DNA of 64,000 nt from JBMZCV01 sp049613665 (lineage in GTDB: Bacteria > Bacteroidota > Bacteroidia > Chitinophagales > UBA2359). The stretch spans positions 1-64,000 of the forward strand of contig JBMZCV010000001.1 of the NCBI GenBank assembly GCA_049613665.1, read 5' to 3'. The position numbers and the translations under genes were made by a program. Shown one piece after another: positions 1 to 8,661 of the stretch. The stretch's first letter is position 1. Every line of letters starts with the position of its first letter. A model generated the notes under the pieces. That model saw only the letters and a list, made by a program, of their open reading frames with translations. It was not told the origin of the DNA and searched no databases.

Positions 1-108
1 ACTACTAGAACGAAAGCTACTAACGGTTCTACGACAAAAACACCTGTCAAAAATACTACTACTAGAACGAAAGCTACTAACGGTTCTACGACAAAAACAC
101 CTGTCAAA
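1..108 (+). repeat. Two exact 54-bp tandem units inside a CDS
   Basis: Bases 1-54 and 55-108 are identical in-frame 54-bp units. Positions 178-237 and 238-297 form a second in-frame tandem pair of 60 bp with a few substitutions. The array may continue upstream of the window. Confidence 0.9.
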
Positions 109-639
109 AATAAGCCTAATTCTCGTTCAAATAAGCCAACTAAAACGAAAGTAACGCCTACTAGAACTAATAATAGTAGAGGTAGTGCGACAAGAGCTAG
201 AACCAATCCGACAAAAAAAGCAACTAATAATAATGGAAGAGGTAGTGCAACAAGAGCTAGAACTAATCCGACAAAAAGAACAACTAACAATAATGGAAGA
301 GATAGTGTAACTCCACAACGTACTCCTGTAGAAAATCGACACAATCAAAAGGCTGATATTTATTATCCGACTAACCAAACGAAAAATACGACAACACACG
401 ACCCACATAATCATCATTGTCATTGTTGTCATTGTAATGCTCATCATCAACAACCAACATCTTGCCAACCCAACAACTCACAAGGGCATAATAATGGTCA
501 TGCGGCTGGGCACGATAAAAAGAATAGAAAGCCTCACTCAAAAGCTCAAAAATATCATAAAGATGGCAAGAAAAATACAGGCAAACCTTATGGCAAGGTA
601 GAAAAGAAATCTAAATCGAACTATAAGTATAAGCGTTAA
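1..639 (+). CDS. Thr/Lys/Asn-rich repeat protein with His/Cys-rich tail (5' partial)
   Basis: An open frame runs from base 1 to the TAA at 637-639, giving 212 residues; the start lies outside the window. The first 36 residues are two identical 18-residue units (TTRTKATNGSTTKTPVKN). They are followed by two nearly identical 20-residue units starting RGSATRARTNPTK and a decayed third. Around residues 130-150 there is a dense His/Cys patch (HNHHCHCCHCNAHH), then a Lys/His-rich basic end. The composition (Thr, Lys, Arg, Asn, almost no hydrophobics) suggests a disordered, highly basic polypeptide. The His/Cys patch could bind metal, which is inference. The family is not recognised. The gene converges on the M3 peptidase gene across a shared hairpin terminator. 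Confidence 0.6.
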   Translation, partial: TTRTKATNGSTTKTPVKNTTTRTKATNGSTTKTPVKNKPNSRSNKPTKTKVTPTRTNNSRGSATRARTNPTKKATNNNGRGSATRARTNPTKRTTNNNGRDSVTPQRTPVENRHNQKADIYYPTNQTKNTTTHDPHNHHCHCCHCNAHHQQPTSCQPNNSQGHNNGHAAGHDKKNRKPHSKAQKYHKDGKKNTGKPYGKVEKKSKSNYKYKR

Positions 640-661
640 ACTCTAAATCACTTTCAAACTA

Positions 662-707
662 AAACCGCCTCTATTTTATCTTTTTTCGGATAAAATAGAG
701 GCGGTTT
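662..707. terminator. Bidirectional intrinsic terminator
   Basis: A perfect 19-bp stem (662-680 pairs with 689-707) has an 8-base loop, a T-rich run on the + side and an A-rich run on the other. It lies between two convergent genes and can serve both. Confidence 0.9.
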
Positions 708-729
708 CTTTTAAAAAAAAATGTTAATC

Positions 730-2424
730 TTACAAAGCCATATCATCTACTGTTTCGAGATATGCCTCGATTGGCTGTACTACTTCTGCCAAACAACCAT
801 CATCAAATGGCGAACGCAAGTTGGCATATTCCACCAACTCTAAGAATGGACGGCTACCGCCAGCTTTACACAGTTTTACATAATCGGTGAAAGCTGCTGA
901 TTGGTCTTCTCTTGATTTTTTCCAAAACTGAAAAGCACAAATTTGAGCCAGCGTATAGTCTATATAATAAAATGGCGAGCCGAAAATATGTCCTTGTTTT
1001 TGCCAAAAGCCACCTTCTTCCAAAAATTCGTTGCCATCATAATCTATCCACGGCAAATATTTTTGCTCAATAGCTTTCCAAGCAGCTTTTCGCTCTTGTG
1101 GTGTTGCCGTAGGATTTTCATACACAAAATGTTGAAATTCATCTACTGAAACGCCATAAGGCAAAAATAAAAGTGCATCGTTGAGGTGTTCAAACTTGAA
1201 CTTCGTAGTATCCTCTTTGAAGAACGATTCCATCCATGGCCAAGCGAAAAATTCCATGCTCATAGAGTGAATTTCACAAGCTTCGTAAGTAGGCCAGTGA
1301 TATTCTGGAATTTCGAAGTTACGACTCATATACACCTGAAAAGCGTGGCCAGCCTCATGTGTCAATACATTGATGTCGTGCGAAGTACCGTTGAAGTTTG
1401 AGAAAATAAATGGTGCTTTGTAGTCGCCAATGTAAGTACAGTAGCCACCTGGAGCTTTATTTTTTCGTGTCACCAAATCCATCAACTCATTGTCGAGCAT
1501 AAAATTGACAAATTCGTTAGTTTCGCCCGAAAGCTCTTCGTACATTTTTTTGCCATTATCCACTATCCAATTTGGTTCACCTTTTGGCGTAGGATTTCCT
1601 GTTTTGAAAGTTAAGCTGCTATCATAATATTTGAAGTCACTGATATTGATACGTTTAGCTTGTCGTTCTTTCAGCTTTTTGGCCACAGGAACAACCACAT
1701 CTAACACTTGCTGGCGATAGTTGGCTACCATTTTTGCATCATAATCTGTTCGCAACATTCGCTTATAGCCTAGTGCAACATAATTTTCAAAACCCAACTT
1801 TACGGCCATTTTATGGCGTATCTGCACAAGTTCATCATAAATTCTGTCAAATTCGGCAGAATTTTCACTAAAAAAATTCCATTTTGCTTTGCTTGCTCCT
1901 TTTCGTGTTTCACGATTTTTGCTGCTTGACAATGGTGCAAGGCTCGACATATTATATTCCTTGCCTTCAAACATGATTTTTGCGGAGGCAGTCAGTTTGG
2001 TATATTGGCTAGAAAGCTCATTTTCTTTTTGCAAATCTGCGATAATTTCTGGCTGAAAAGTCAGCAAACGCACTTCTGCAATATTAAACAAATGTTTTCC
2101 CCAATGTTTTTCTAGTTCTGTTCTAAACTTAGAATTGACCAAAGCATCGTAATATTTCCATTCCATGCCCGAATAAATAGGCGAGTTTTTATCGAAAAAA
2201 CTTTGTTCTGCTTCATAAGCCTTGTTTGCAGTATCTATCGAATATCGGATATATGCAATATTAGACATCGTTTCGAAATGCTCACGCAGCTTATTGATTT
2301 CAGCAATTGCTACATTCTGTTCTTCTACACTTTGAGCTGCTTTAAATTGGGCAATGAGTATGTCAAAACTTTTTTGGAGAGCATCCATATTTGGCTGCTC
2401 ATAATTAAATTCACTAAATTTCAT
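730..2424 (-). CDS. M3 family oligoendopeptidase
   Basis: This 564-residue protein is a cytosolic zinc metallopeptidase of the M3 (thimet/PepF-like) family, which trims short peptides. The zinc motif HEAGH is at about residues 356-360. The third ligand region (CEIHSMSMEFF) follows about 25 residues later, as expected for M3 enzymes. Length and an otherwise helical sequence fit the oligoendopeptidase branch. No signal peptide is seen. The start gives MKFSEFNYEQPNMD, a normal N-terminus for these enzymes. The gene is monocistronic on the minus strand and ends in the shared hairpin at 662-707. Family assignment is secure; the precise subfamily is not. Confidence 0.93.
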   Translation of the reverse strand: MKFSEFNYEQPNMDALQKSFDILIAQFKAAQSVEEQNVAIAEINKLREHFETMSNIAYIRYSIDTANKAYEAEQSFFDKNSPIYSGMEWKYYDALVNSKFRTELEKHWGKHLFNIAEVRLLTFQPEIIADLQKENELSSQYTKLTASAKIMFEGKEYNMSSLAPLSSSKNRETRKGASKAKWNFFSENSAEFDRIYDELVQIRHKMAVKLGFENYVALGYKRMLRTDYDAKMVANYRQQVLDVVVPVAKKLKERQAKRINISDFKYYDSSLTFKTGNPTPKGEPNWIVDNGKKMYEELSGETNEFVNFMLDNELMDLVTRKNKAPGGYCTYIGDYKAPFIFSNFNGTSHDINVLTHEAGHAFQVYMSRNFEIPEYHWPTYEACEIHSMSMEFFAWPWMESFFKEDTTKFKFEHLNDALLFLPYGVSVDEFQHFVYENPTATPQERKAAWKAIEQKYLPWIDYDGNEFLEEGGFWQKQGHIFGSPFYYIDYTLAQICAFQFWKKSREDQSAAFTDYVKLCKAGGSRPFLELVEYANLRSPFDDGCLAEVVQPIEAYLETVDDMAL

Positions 2425-2583
2425 AAGGTTTTTTTTATTGTATATTGAGTTGAGTAATGCTGTTAGTCTGGCAAAGTTATAAAAAAAGTTTTAGCAATAT
2501 CTTTATTTATAAAATAAATTAGGGTGCAAAGTCTTACATTTTACAAATGTGTGTTTGTTGTTTTATTTGTAAATAGCTTTGTT

Positions 2584-3504
2584 TTATTTAAAAAATTTGA
2601 AAGTAGTATTATTCATATCATCATAAATATAAGCGATATACATTCCTTTTTCTAAAAAACTAATATCAATAATTTGTTGTGAAAATCCTAATGCCTTTTG
2701 TTGTACTAAATGGCCTGCTAGATTGTAAATTTGAAATTGCATATTTTTTTCGCCTGTAAAATCAATATAAAGCTTGTCATCTATTTTTTTAATGTATTGT
2801 TCTTCCCCAATTTCATCAATGCTAGTCATCAAAGTATAATCACAATCAACAATACCAAACTGCCAGCTATTTTCAAAGTCTTCATAACAACGCAAATCTG
2901 TAAAATAAGTACAATCTTCTGAATAACTACTCCTAAAAGGCAAAAAATGTCTATCAGCACCTATTTTTTCTGTGATTTTCGAAGCAAATTGTAAACCGCT
3001 ATAACTGCTACTTTCTACGCTCACATACAAACTTTTTAGTACCTCATTGTCTATCATTTCAATGTTTGTGCTATCTACTTTTATTGTTGCAGTTATGTCT
3101 TCAAAAGCATCAAAAATGTAGAAAGCAGGAATTGTGATTGTCCAAGTTTCGCCAGCATTTTTGTTGAAATCAAATAAGAGATAACTATTTCCATCATGAT
3201 AATAGCTTACTATTCCATTATTCTCCCTCACATAAAATAGATTTGCTTGCGTTCCTTGATAGGCTAAATGTGGATTTTCTATTTCGATTTTGTTGAAGGT
3301 TTCGCCATCAAATATTGCGACTTCAGTTGCTTCCCATTTTTCATAATAAGTTCCTTCATTGAAAACTCCTATCCAACAAAAAGAGTTATCAACAGTTTGG
3401 CTTCCATAGTGCCATTTTGCTCCAATAGGTGCAAATTCTTGTTGTGCTTTTAAAGCATTAAAAAATAAAAAGAGGCATGATAGTAAAATGATTTGTTTTT
3501 TCAT
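2584..3504 (-). CDS. Secreted protein with T9SS-type C-terminal domain, paralogue 1
   Basis: This 306-residue protein starts with a signal peptide (MKKQIILLSCLFLFFNALKA). After cleavage the mature protein begins with QQEFAPIGAKW, a segment shared with the neighbouring gene upstream. The middle is beta-rich with no recognised enzyme motif. The last ~75 residues (YNLAGHLVQQKA, then FLEKGMYIAYI) have the look of a type IX secretion sorting domain, which directs export across the outer membrane in Bacteroidota. It lies 18 bp downstream of its paralogue, so the two probably form one transcript. Function beyond secretion is unknown. Confidence 0.8.
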   Translation of the reverse strand: MKKQIILLSCLFLFFNALKAQQEFAPIGAKWHYGSQTVDNSFCWIGVFNEGTYYEKWEATEVAIFDGETFNKIEIENPHLAYQGTQANLFYVRENNGIVSYYHDGNSYLLFDFNKNAGETWTITIPAFYIFDAFEDITATIKVDSTNIEMIDNEVLKSLYVSVESSSYSGLQFASKITEKIGADRHFLPFRSSYSEDCTYFTDLRCYEDFENSWQFGIVDCDYTLMTSIDEIGEEQYIKKIDDKLYIDFTGEKNMQFQIYNLAGHLVQQKALGFSQQIIDISFLEKGMYIAYIYDDMNNTTFKFFK

Positions 3505-3522
3505 TTGTGAAGGCTTTTTAAA

Positions 3523-4446
3523 TTAAAAAATGGTAATTTTTCTTGATGTTTCAGTAGATGGAAAATAAATATAATAAATACCTTTAGGCAAATGCGTAAC
3601 ATTTATTTTCGTTTTACTGCTTGTTATTTCTTGAGAGAAAACGATTTTACCTTCTACATTATAAAAAACAAGAGGTTGAATGCCTAAATTTAAGGTTTCT
3701 ATATGCAGAAAGTCAGTTGTAGGATTTGGATAAATACTAATTTCACTTTGCTCTTCAACATCTACAATACCCACACTTTTGCAATAATGATGCTCATAAA
3801 AAATAGTATTGTCTTCATAACATCTCAAATAAGGATACGATATACCCAAAAGAAATACTTCATAACTAGGCGTTCCGAGCAAGCCTTTAAGAAAACCTAT
3901 TTTTTCAATCACTTTGCCTCCTAGACCATAAAAATTTTCGCCACTATCGCAAGCTCTAATATGTTGTTGTCTCAAAATTTGTCCGTCAATCGTGATAGTA
4001 GAAATAGAATCAACTATGGAACAAAATCTATCAATCGTAACATCAAACTGCTGATAGATAGGGTCGGTATGCTGAAAAGCAGTTGGTTGATGCCAAATAG
4101 TGTCGCCTACTTGTGCCGAAAAATCGTACAATACATAGTAACTTTCGTTGAGATAATGATATACTTTGTCGCCCTCACTTGCCAAAATAATTTCTTGATT
4201 GCTCATATTTTCCGAACAATCATTGATATAAGCTACCGATAAAACTCTAGCATTTTTATTGAGTAAAAAAGTATCTTTCATTACCTCAATATTTAGAAAG
4301 CCATAATAAGCTGGGTTTCCAAAACAGCCATATTGTTCAAACTGCCACTTCGCCCCGATAGGTGCAAATTCTTGTTGTGCTTGCAAACTCGGCCCTCGTA
4401 TAATGAGCAAGCAAAAAACGAGGGATAAAAAATGTCGTTTTTTCAT
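3523..4446 (-). CDS. Secreted protein with T9SS-type C-terminal domain, paralogue 2
   Basis: This protein of about 307 residues has a signal peptide ending near SLQA and the same mature start, QQEFAPIGAKW, as the downstream gene. An ATG at 4485 would add 13 residues. The ATG at 4446 is preferred because it gives a normal Lys-Lys signal peptide and both paralogues then share the context ACAAATGAAAAAAC. The C-terminus (ISIYPNPTTDFLHIE, then LPKGIYYIYF) is a classic T9SS type A sorting domain. Several Cys residues in the middle suggest disulphides outside the cell. It is the first gene of the two-gene unit; its role is unknown. Confidence 0.82.
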   Translation of the reverse strand: MKKRHFLSLVFCLLIIRGPSLQAQQEFAPIGAKWQFEQYGCFGNPAYYGFLNIEVMKDTFLLNKNARVLSVAYINDCSENMSNQEIILASEGDKVYHYLNESYYVLYDFSAQVGDTIWHQPTAFQHTDPIYQQFDVTIDRFCSIVDSISTITIDGQILRQQHIRACDSGENFYGLGGKVIEKIGFLKGLLGTPSYEVFLLGISYPYLRCYEDNTIFYEHHYCKSVGIVDVEEQSEISIYPNPTTDFLHIETLNLGIQPLVFYNVEGKIVFSQEITSSKTKINVTHLPKGIYYIYFPSTETSRKITIF

Positions 4447-4778
4447 TTGTAAAATGTTTAAAAAATTTAAATTTACTAAAAACACATTTCTGCTTTAAAA
4501 TAACAGTTTGTGTTTATTTCCTAACAAATATAAAATATAACATCAAGACTTCCAAGAATCGTTTTTCGCCTTTTTTAGTTCAAAAAAAAAATTATCCCTT
4601 TTTTTTAAATCAAAAACAAAATATAAACACTTAACATTTAATTGTTTAAATATTAAAAAAACATCAATTAGTTTTAGTAAAAAAAGCATTGCATTTTTTC
4701 AAAATCAATATATAAAAACTGTAAACAAATCACAAAGATAAGTTTCTTTGTTATGTTCAGCTTTTTCCACAAATAAAA
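4447..4778. other. AT-rich intergenic region
   Basis: This is very AT-rich DNA with long A and T runs upstream of the T9SS pair. It presumably holds their promoter, but no clear box could be assigned and no gene was seen. Confidence 0.5.
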
Positions 4779-4815
4779 AAAGGCAAATCTACCTTGTTAT
4801 GGTAAATTTGCCTTT
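4779..4815 (-). terminator. Intrinsic terminator
   Basis: A 15-bp stem with one mismatch (4779-4793 with 4801-4815) is followed on the minus strand by a T run. It lies just past the stop of the CvpA-like gene. Confidence 0.85.
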
Positions 4816-4843
4816 TCACAAATATTATTTTTTAATCCAAAAA

Positions 4844-5398
4844 CTAATAGCCGCAAGCACCTACAACTCTATCTCTCAAGTCGCCTAAAACATTTTTGAA
4901 AGCATCAAGTATTTCTGCAAAAGCAGGGCCGACATAATCTAACTTACATATCATGATGTCGCATAGTGGCAAAACATAAGGATATATAATAGAACTATCT
5001 TTAATATCTTGAGCAATAAGTTCTTCACTAACAGTCAGTAACATACTAAACCCTATGGACAAAATAAATAACCACAATATCACCCCCAGACCTTTTGTTA
5101 AGCTTTTTAGAGCTAAAGATTCTGACAACACCTCCAAGCTTTTTCCGAGAAAAAAGAAGGTTAACCACAATGAAAGTGTAATAATAATAAAAACAAATAA
5201 GGGTGATTGTACAATTTGAGGTACAACAAACTTTTGCAAAATGCGTGTAAAAATATGACTAAAACGCAGTGCAAAAACAACCGCTAAAGCAATTTGCATA
5301 AACCCTAAAACACTAGACGTAAAATCTCTTGTTGTGACTTTATACAGTCCATACCCCATAACAACGATAAAAGCAATATCAATAGCATTCAATCCCAT
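4844..5398 (-). CDS. CvpA family membrane protein
   Basis: This 184-residue protein has four hydrophobic segments. It begins MGLNAIDIAFIVVMGYGLYK, the N-terminal pattern (NxxDI...G) of the CvpA/colicin V production family, and has a conserved-looking second helix (SVLGFMQIALAVVFALRF). CvpA proteins are inner-membrane proteins linked to biofilm, envelope stress or colicin export, but their biochemical role is unsettled. The tail is short compared with some relatives. It lies 75 bp downstream of the yqeY-like gene on the same strand and ends in its own terminator. Assignment rests on topology and the N-terminus only. Confidence 0.65.
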   Translation of the reverse strand: MGLNAIDIAFIVVMGYGLYKVTTRDFTSSVLGFMQIALAVVFALRFSHIFTRILQKFVVPQIVQSPLFVFIIITLSLWLTFFFLGKSLEVLSESLALKSLTKGLGVILWLFILSIGFSMLLTVSEELIAQDIKDSSIIYPYVLPLCDIMICKLDYVGPAFAEILDAFKNVLGDLRDRVVGACGY

Positions 5399-5473
5399 AA
5401 CCCAATTATTTTAAAACAAATATAAGCTTTTTTTGAAAAATAACAGCAATTGTAATCTGAAAATTCCTGTTCT

Positions 5474-5926
5474 TTAAGATTGTAACAATTGTTTGACAAT
5501 GTTTGCTATCAATTTTCCTTCCGCTTTTCCTGCCATCGCTTTGTTTGCCATGCCCATCACTTTGCCCATATCTCGCATAGAACTTGCTCCTGTTTGAGCA
5601 ATTATTTCGGCTATTTTGGCTTTGATAGTAGCTTCGTCCAATTGCTCTGGCAAGTATTTTTGAATGACGTTGACTTCTACCATTTCTTTTGCTGCCAAGT
5701 CTGCTCGGTTTTGTTGTTCAAATATCGCTGCGGCATCTTTTCGTTGCTTTACCATTTTTGCCAGCATTTTGATAACGGCTGCTTCGCTTAATTCATCGCT
5801 GCCACCATCTGCTGTTTTGGCCAACAATATGCCCGATTTGATGGCTCGCAAGCTGCGTAAAGTATCTTTATCTTTGGCACGCATGGCCGTTTTTATGTCG
5901 TTGTTTATTTGTTTTTCAAAGTTCAT
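5474..5926 (-). CDS. GatB/YqeY domain-containing protein
   Basis: This 150-residue cytosolic protein starts MNFEKQINNDIKTAMRAKDK and contains the LRSLRAIKSGIL, EQLDEATIKAKI and DMGKVMG segments typical of YqeY. It ends with the helical module shared with the tail of GatB, the tRNA-amidotransferase subunit. YqeY proteins are stand-alone relatives of that tRNA-binding tail; their exact function is not settled. Length matches the family. Just upstream of the start (5943-5957) sits a short fragment of dispersed repeat A. The gene lies downstream of serS, with a terminator in between. Confidence 0.92.
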   Translation of the reverse strand: MNFEKQINNDIKTAMRAKDKDTLRSLRAIKSGILLAKTADGGSDELSEAAVIKMLAKMVKQRKDAAAIFEQQNRADLAAKEMVEVNVIQKYLPEQLDEATIKAKIAEIIAQTGASSMRDMGKVMGMANKAMAGKAEGKLIANIVKQLLQS

Positions 5927-5942
5927 AGTGTATCTATATTTA

Positions 5943-5957
5943 AAGTGCCAAGCACTG
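5943..5957 (+). repeat. Fragment of dispersed repeat A
   Basis: AAGTGCCAAGCACT, the left end of repeat A, lies 16 bp upstream of the yqeY-like start. Confidence 0.6.
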
Positions 5958-5986
5958 AGTTATTTTTTATAAAAAATGCAAAAAAA

Positions 5987-6018
5987 AAGTGTAAGCTTGT
6001 TTTCATAAACTTACACTT
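5987..6018 (-). terminator. Intrinsic terminator of serS
   Basis: A 12-bp stem with one mismatch (5987-5998 with 6007-6018) is followed on the minus strand by a run of eight T residues. It is about 95 bp downstream of serS. Confidence 0.85.
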
Positions 6019-6112
6019 CTTTTTCTTTATATGGTTAAAAATGTAAGATTTTGAGTAAAAAACAAACATTTTCTTTCAAAACAAAAGATTATTAAAAAAA
6101 GTTTTAAATTTT

Positions 6113-7387
6113 TTATGAAATAATATCAAAACCTGTGTAAGAACGCAAAACTTCTGGTATCACAATGCCTTGTGGCGTTTGATTATTTTCTAGAAGTGTA
6201 GCCAAAATTCGTGGCAAAGCCAATGCACTACCATTTAAGGTATGTGTTAGGCGAGTTTTACGAGTTTTTTTATCTCTAAATCTTAGCTTCATACGGTTGC
6301 TCTGAAAGGTCTCAAAATTTGAAACAGAACTCACTTCTAGCCATCTTTTTTGAGCCGCAGAGTAGGTTTCAAAATCGTAAGTGAGTGCCGAAGTAAAACT
6401 AGCATCGCCACCACATAACGCCAAAATGCGATATGGCAACTCCAATTTATGTAGCAAACTTTCGACATGAGCTACCATTTCGTCCAACTTTTCATAAGAA
6501 TTGTCGGGGTGCGTAATTTGCACAATTTCTACCTTATCGAATTGATGCACACGATTTAAACCACGCACATGAGCACCATAACTACCTGCTTCTCGGCGAA
6601 AACAAGGCGTATAACCTGCTATTTTAATTGGCAAATCGTCTTCTGCCACTATATCGCCACGATACATATTGGTGAGCGGTACTTCTGCTGTCGGAATCAA
6701 GTAAAGGTCGTCTGCTTCTACATAATACATCTGCCCTTCTTTGTCTGGCAAATTTCCTGTGCCAAATGCCGATGCTTCATTAACCAAATGAGGCGACAAC
6801 ATTTCGGTAAAACCTGCTGCGATAGCTTCGTCTAAGAAAAAATTAATTAAAGCACGTTGCAATCTTGCACCTTTGCCCATATAAACAGGAAAACCTGCTC
6901 CTGTCACTTTTACGCCTAGTTCCAAACTCATCAAGCCATACTGCTCGGCAAGTTCCCAATGTGGTTTTGCTTCACTATCCAACTGAGGCAAACTTCCTCC
7001 ACTACGAACTTCAAGATTGTCAAGCGGTGTGTAGCCTGTTGGCACGGATTCGTGTGGCAAGTTTGGCAACAAAATCAGCGTAGCTTTCAGTTCTTTTTCT
7101 GCAAGATGCAAAGCATCACTCCATTTTTTTGATTGCTCTTTCAATTCACTCGTTCTCGACTTTTTTTCTTCTGCTTCGGCTCGTTTTCCCTGCTTATAAA
7201 GTTGCCCTATTTCTTTGGAAATAAGTTTGCTCTCGTGCAAGTTTTCGTCTAGCTTTTGCTGCAAGGAGCGACGCTTTTGGTCTAAAGCTATCACACTATC
7301 TACCAAGTCTAAGCGGTCAAATACCTTGACGCTCAGTCGTTTTTTTACTTCTTCTGGATGATTTCTAACAAAACTTAATTCTAACAT
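6113..7387 (-). CDS. serS: Seryl-tRNA synthetase
   Basis: This 424-residue class II aminoacyl-tRNA synthetase charges tRNA-Ser (and tRNA-Sec where present) in the cytosol. The N-terminus (MLELSFVRNHPEEVKKRL) and residues ~30-100 form the long antiparallel coiled-coil arm that grips the tRNA variable loop. The catalytic core carries TAEVPLTNMYR, motif 2 (FRREAGSYG...RGLNRVHQFDKVE) and motif 3 (NGSALALPRILATLLE). Length matches bacterial SerRS. Monocistronic, with its own terminator; a repeat A fragment sits 15 bp upstream of the start. Confidence 0.98.
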   Translation of the reverse strand: MLELSFVRNHPEEVKKRLSVKVFDRLDLVDSVIALDQKRRSLQQKLDENLHESKLISKEIGQLYKQGKRAEAEEKKSRTSELKEQSKKWSDALHLAEKELKATLILLPNLPHESVPTGYTPLDNLEVRSGGSLPQLDSEAKPHWELAEQYGLMSLELGVKVTGAGFPVYMGKGARLQRALINFFLDEAIAAGFTEMLSPHLVNEASAFGTGNLPDKEGQMYYVEADDLYLIPTAEVPLTNMYRGDIVAEDDLPIKIAGYTPCFRREAGSYGAHVRGLNRVHQFDKVEIVQITHPDNSYEKLDEMVAHVESLLHKLELPYRILALCGGDASFTSALTYDFETYSAAQKRWLEVSSVSNFETFQSNRMKLRFRDKKTRKTRLTHTLNGSALALPRILATLLENNQTPQGIVIPEVLRSYTGFDIIS

Positions 7388-7401
7388 TATACTTTTCTTT
7401 T

Positions 7402-7432
7402 CTAAGTGCCAAGCACTAATTTAATATACGCT
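7402..7432 (+). repeat. Left fragment of dispersed repeat A
   Basis: AAGTGCCAAGCACTAATTTA followed by ATATACG matches the first ~30 bp of repeat A. It lies directly upstream of serS, in its leader or promoter. Confidence 0.65.
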
Positions 7433-7923
7433 CAGTTTTAAATTTGAGCGGCTTATTTCGTCATTATTCAACAATTGCATTTTTTGGTTGAAATATTTTT
7501 TTTCATTTATATTTCAACTAATTTTATATCTCAAAAACTATTGTTGAATAGTTACATTTCGATAATATCGTAAATATTTTTTATTTTTTTTAGGAACGCA
7601 AATATAGCAAAAAATAAATAATTACTAAGTAGTCTTTTCAGTTTAATAACAATATTTATGCCTATTCTTTTCACTCATAAGTGTCAAGCATGATTCAATA
7701 AATGAATGATTTGTGTTTCTGAACCCAAAAATAGCCTTTTAGCTTACTCAGTTTTTTTTGTAGAATAAATCTATTCAAATATCTTATTATTTGCTTCAAC
7801 ATCAGAAACATGAAAAAAGTGCCTTTTATAGTTATATATTTTTCGTTTAGCAAAAAAAGAGCGTATGCAAATAACGGCCTGGAAAAAATGTAAAGCTGCC
7901 TGCAATAACAATTGCTCCAAAAG
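7433..7923. other. Intergenic region with repeat A remnants
   Basis: No gene was seen. A second decayed repeat A begins at 7679 (AAGTGTCAAGCATGATTCAA) and fades after about 50 bp. The rest is AT-rich and carries no recognisable RNA gene. The serS promoter must lie here but cannot be placed firmly. Confidence 0.5.
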
Positions 7924-8030
7924 AAGTGACAAGCACCTATTTAATATACGGTCGATTCGTTGCTAGTGCATTGATGTTCAGCGTGTTAACTTCAACGAGA
8001 TGTATATTTATTTTTGTCTGACTACTTATA
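7924..8030 (+). repeat. Dispersed repeat A, full-length copy
   Basis: The copy begins AAGTGACAAGCACCTATTTA and ends TTTTTGTCTGACTACTTATA, about 107 bp. Internal landmarks are TTCGTTGCTAGTGCATTGA and GTTAACTTCAACGAGATGTA. It aligns along its length with copies at 18789-18894 and 24390-24493. Its right end coincides with the broken 3' end of the DUF2306-like gene, which suggests the element inserted there. Confidence 0.8.
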
Positions 8031-8336
8031 AGATAATCATTTTTCTTTTATGAGCTTTTATGTCTCTTTTTTTTATGGCCAAATAAGCTGTCGGAATAGT
8101 ATATATTGTTAGGAAACTAAAGCCGTGAATAAAGCCAAAATGATTTAATAATTGTGGCCCAACTTTGGCTGGCATAAATAGTGTAACAATAAATGTAAAT
8201 ATTATTAGAATCATATAAGTTCTGCCAAAAAATTTATGTATTGGTGTTCCTTTTTTATCAATAGCAAAAATGTTGCAATAAAAAAACAAGGAATGACGGT
8301 TGCTAAATGAAGATACATCAGAGATAGATAGCTCAT
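8026..8336 (-). pseudogene. DUF2306-like membrane protein, frameshifted and 3'-truncated
   Basis: Two overlapping frames read together as one membrane protein. Frame 1 starts with the ATG at 8336 (MSYLSLMYLHLATVIPCFF, then LLLIKK). A -1 shift at the A-run 8250-8256 continues GTPIHKFFGRTYMILIIFTF and later IKKRDIKAHKRKMIIL. This matches the usual DUF2306 pattern of paired helices with a central HR.GR.Y motif. The protein stops right after HKRKM where relatives continue with another helix, and that point is the edge of repeat A. Frameshift plus truncation make it a likely pseudogene, although a programmed -1 shift at the A-AAA-AAG heptamer cannot be excluded. Confidence 0.6.
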
Positions 8337-8607
8337 ATTTTTTTAGTTTACATTTTTTGAATAGTTGATAAGAAGTTGCTTAAATTTTATCATTAAACAT
8401 TAAAATCTAAACAGCTTTTAAGAATAATTGGCAAATTATCATATTTTTAATGACTTTTGCATATCTTAGTGAAACATTAGAACTAGATTGTTCTACCTAT
8501 GAAAACAAATACATTTATTTTTGAGGTGTTAGCACAAATCATTCCTTCACTTATTATAAATAATGTTTGACACTTAGCAACTTTAGGAAAAACATATTTT
8601 TTTACCT
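8337..8607. other. Intergenic region upstream of the diadenylate cyclase
   Basis: No gene was seen. AAAATCTAAACAGCTTTTAA at 8402-8421 resembles one end of MITE-like family E. TGTTTGACACTTAGCA near 8563-8579 resembles the left end of repeat A in reverse. Confidence 0.45.
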
Positions 8608-8615
8608 TATTTTTG
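8608..8615 (+). promoter_or_regulatory. Candidate -7 box (TANNTTTG) for dacA
   Basis: TATTTTTG matches the Bacteroidota -7 consensus TANNTTTG and lies 46 bp before the cyclase ATG. No convincing -33 TTTG is present, so this is tentative. Confidence 0.35.
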
Positions 8616-8661
8616 CAGAATGGTTGTTTTCCAACATTTTTTTTAATTGGCTTAAATATAT

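Noticed and set aside
8250..8256. Programmed -1 frameshift as the main explanation for the DUF2306-like gene
   Set aside because: The slippery heptamer fits, but the gene is also truncated at its 3' end by a repeat, so simple decay is more likely.
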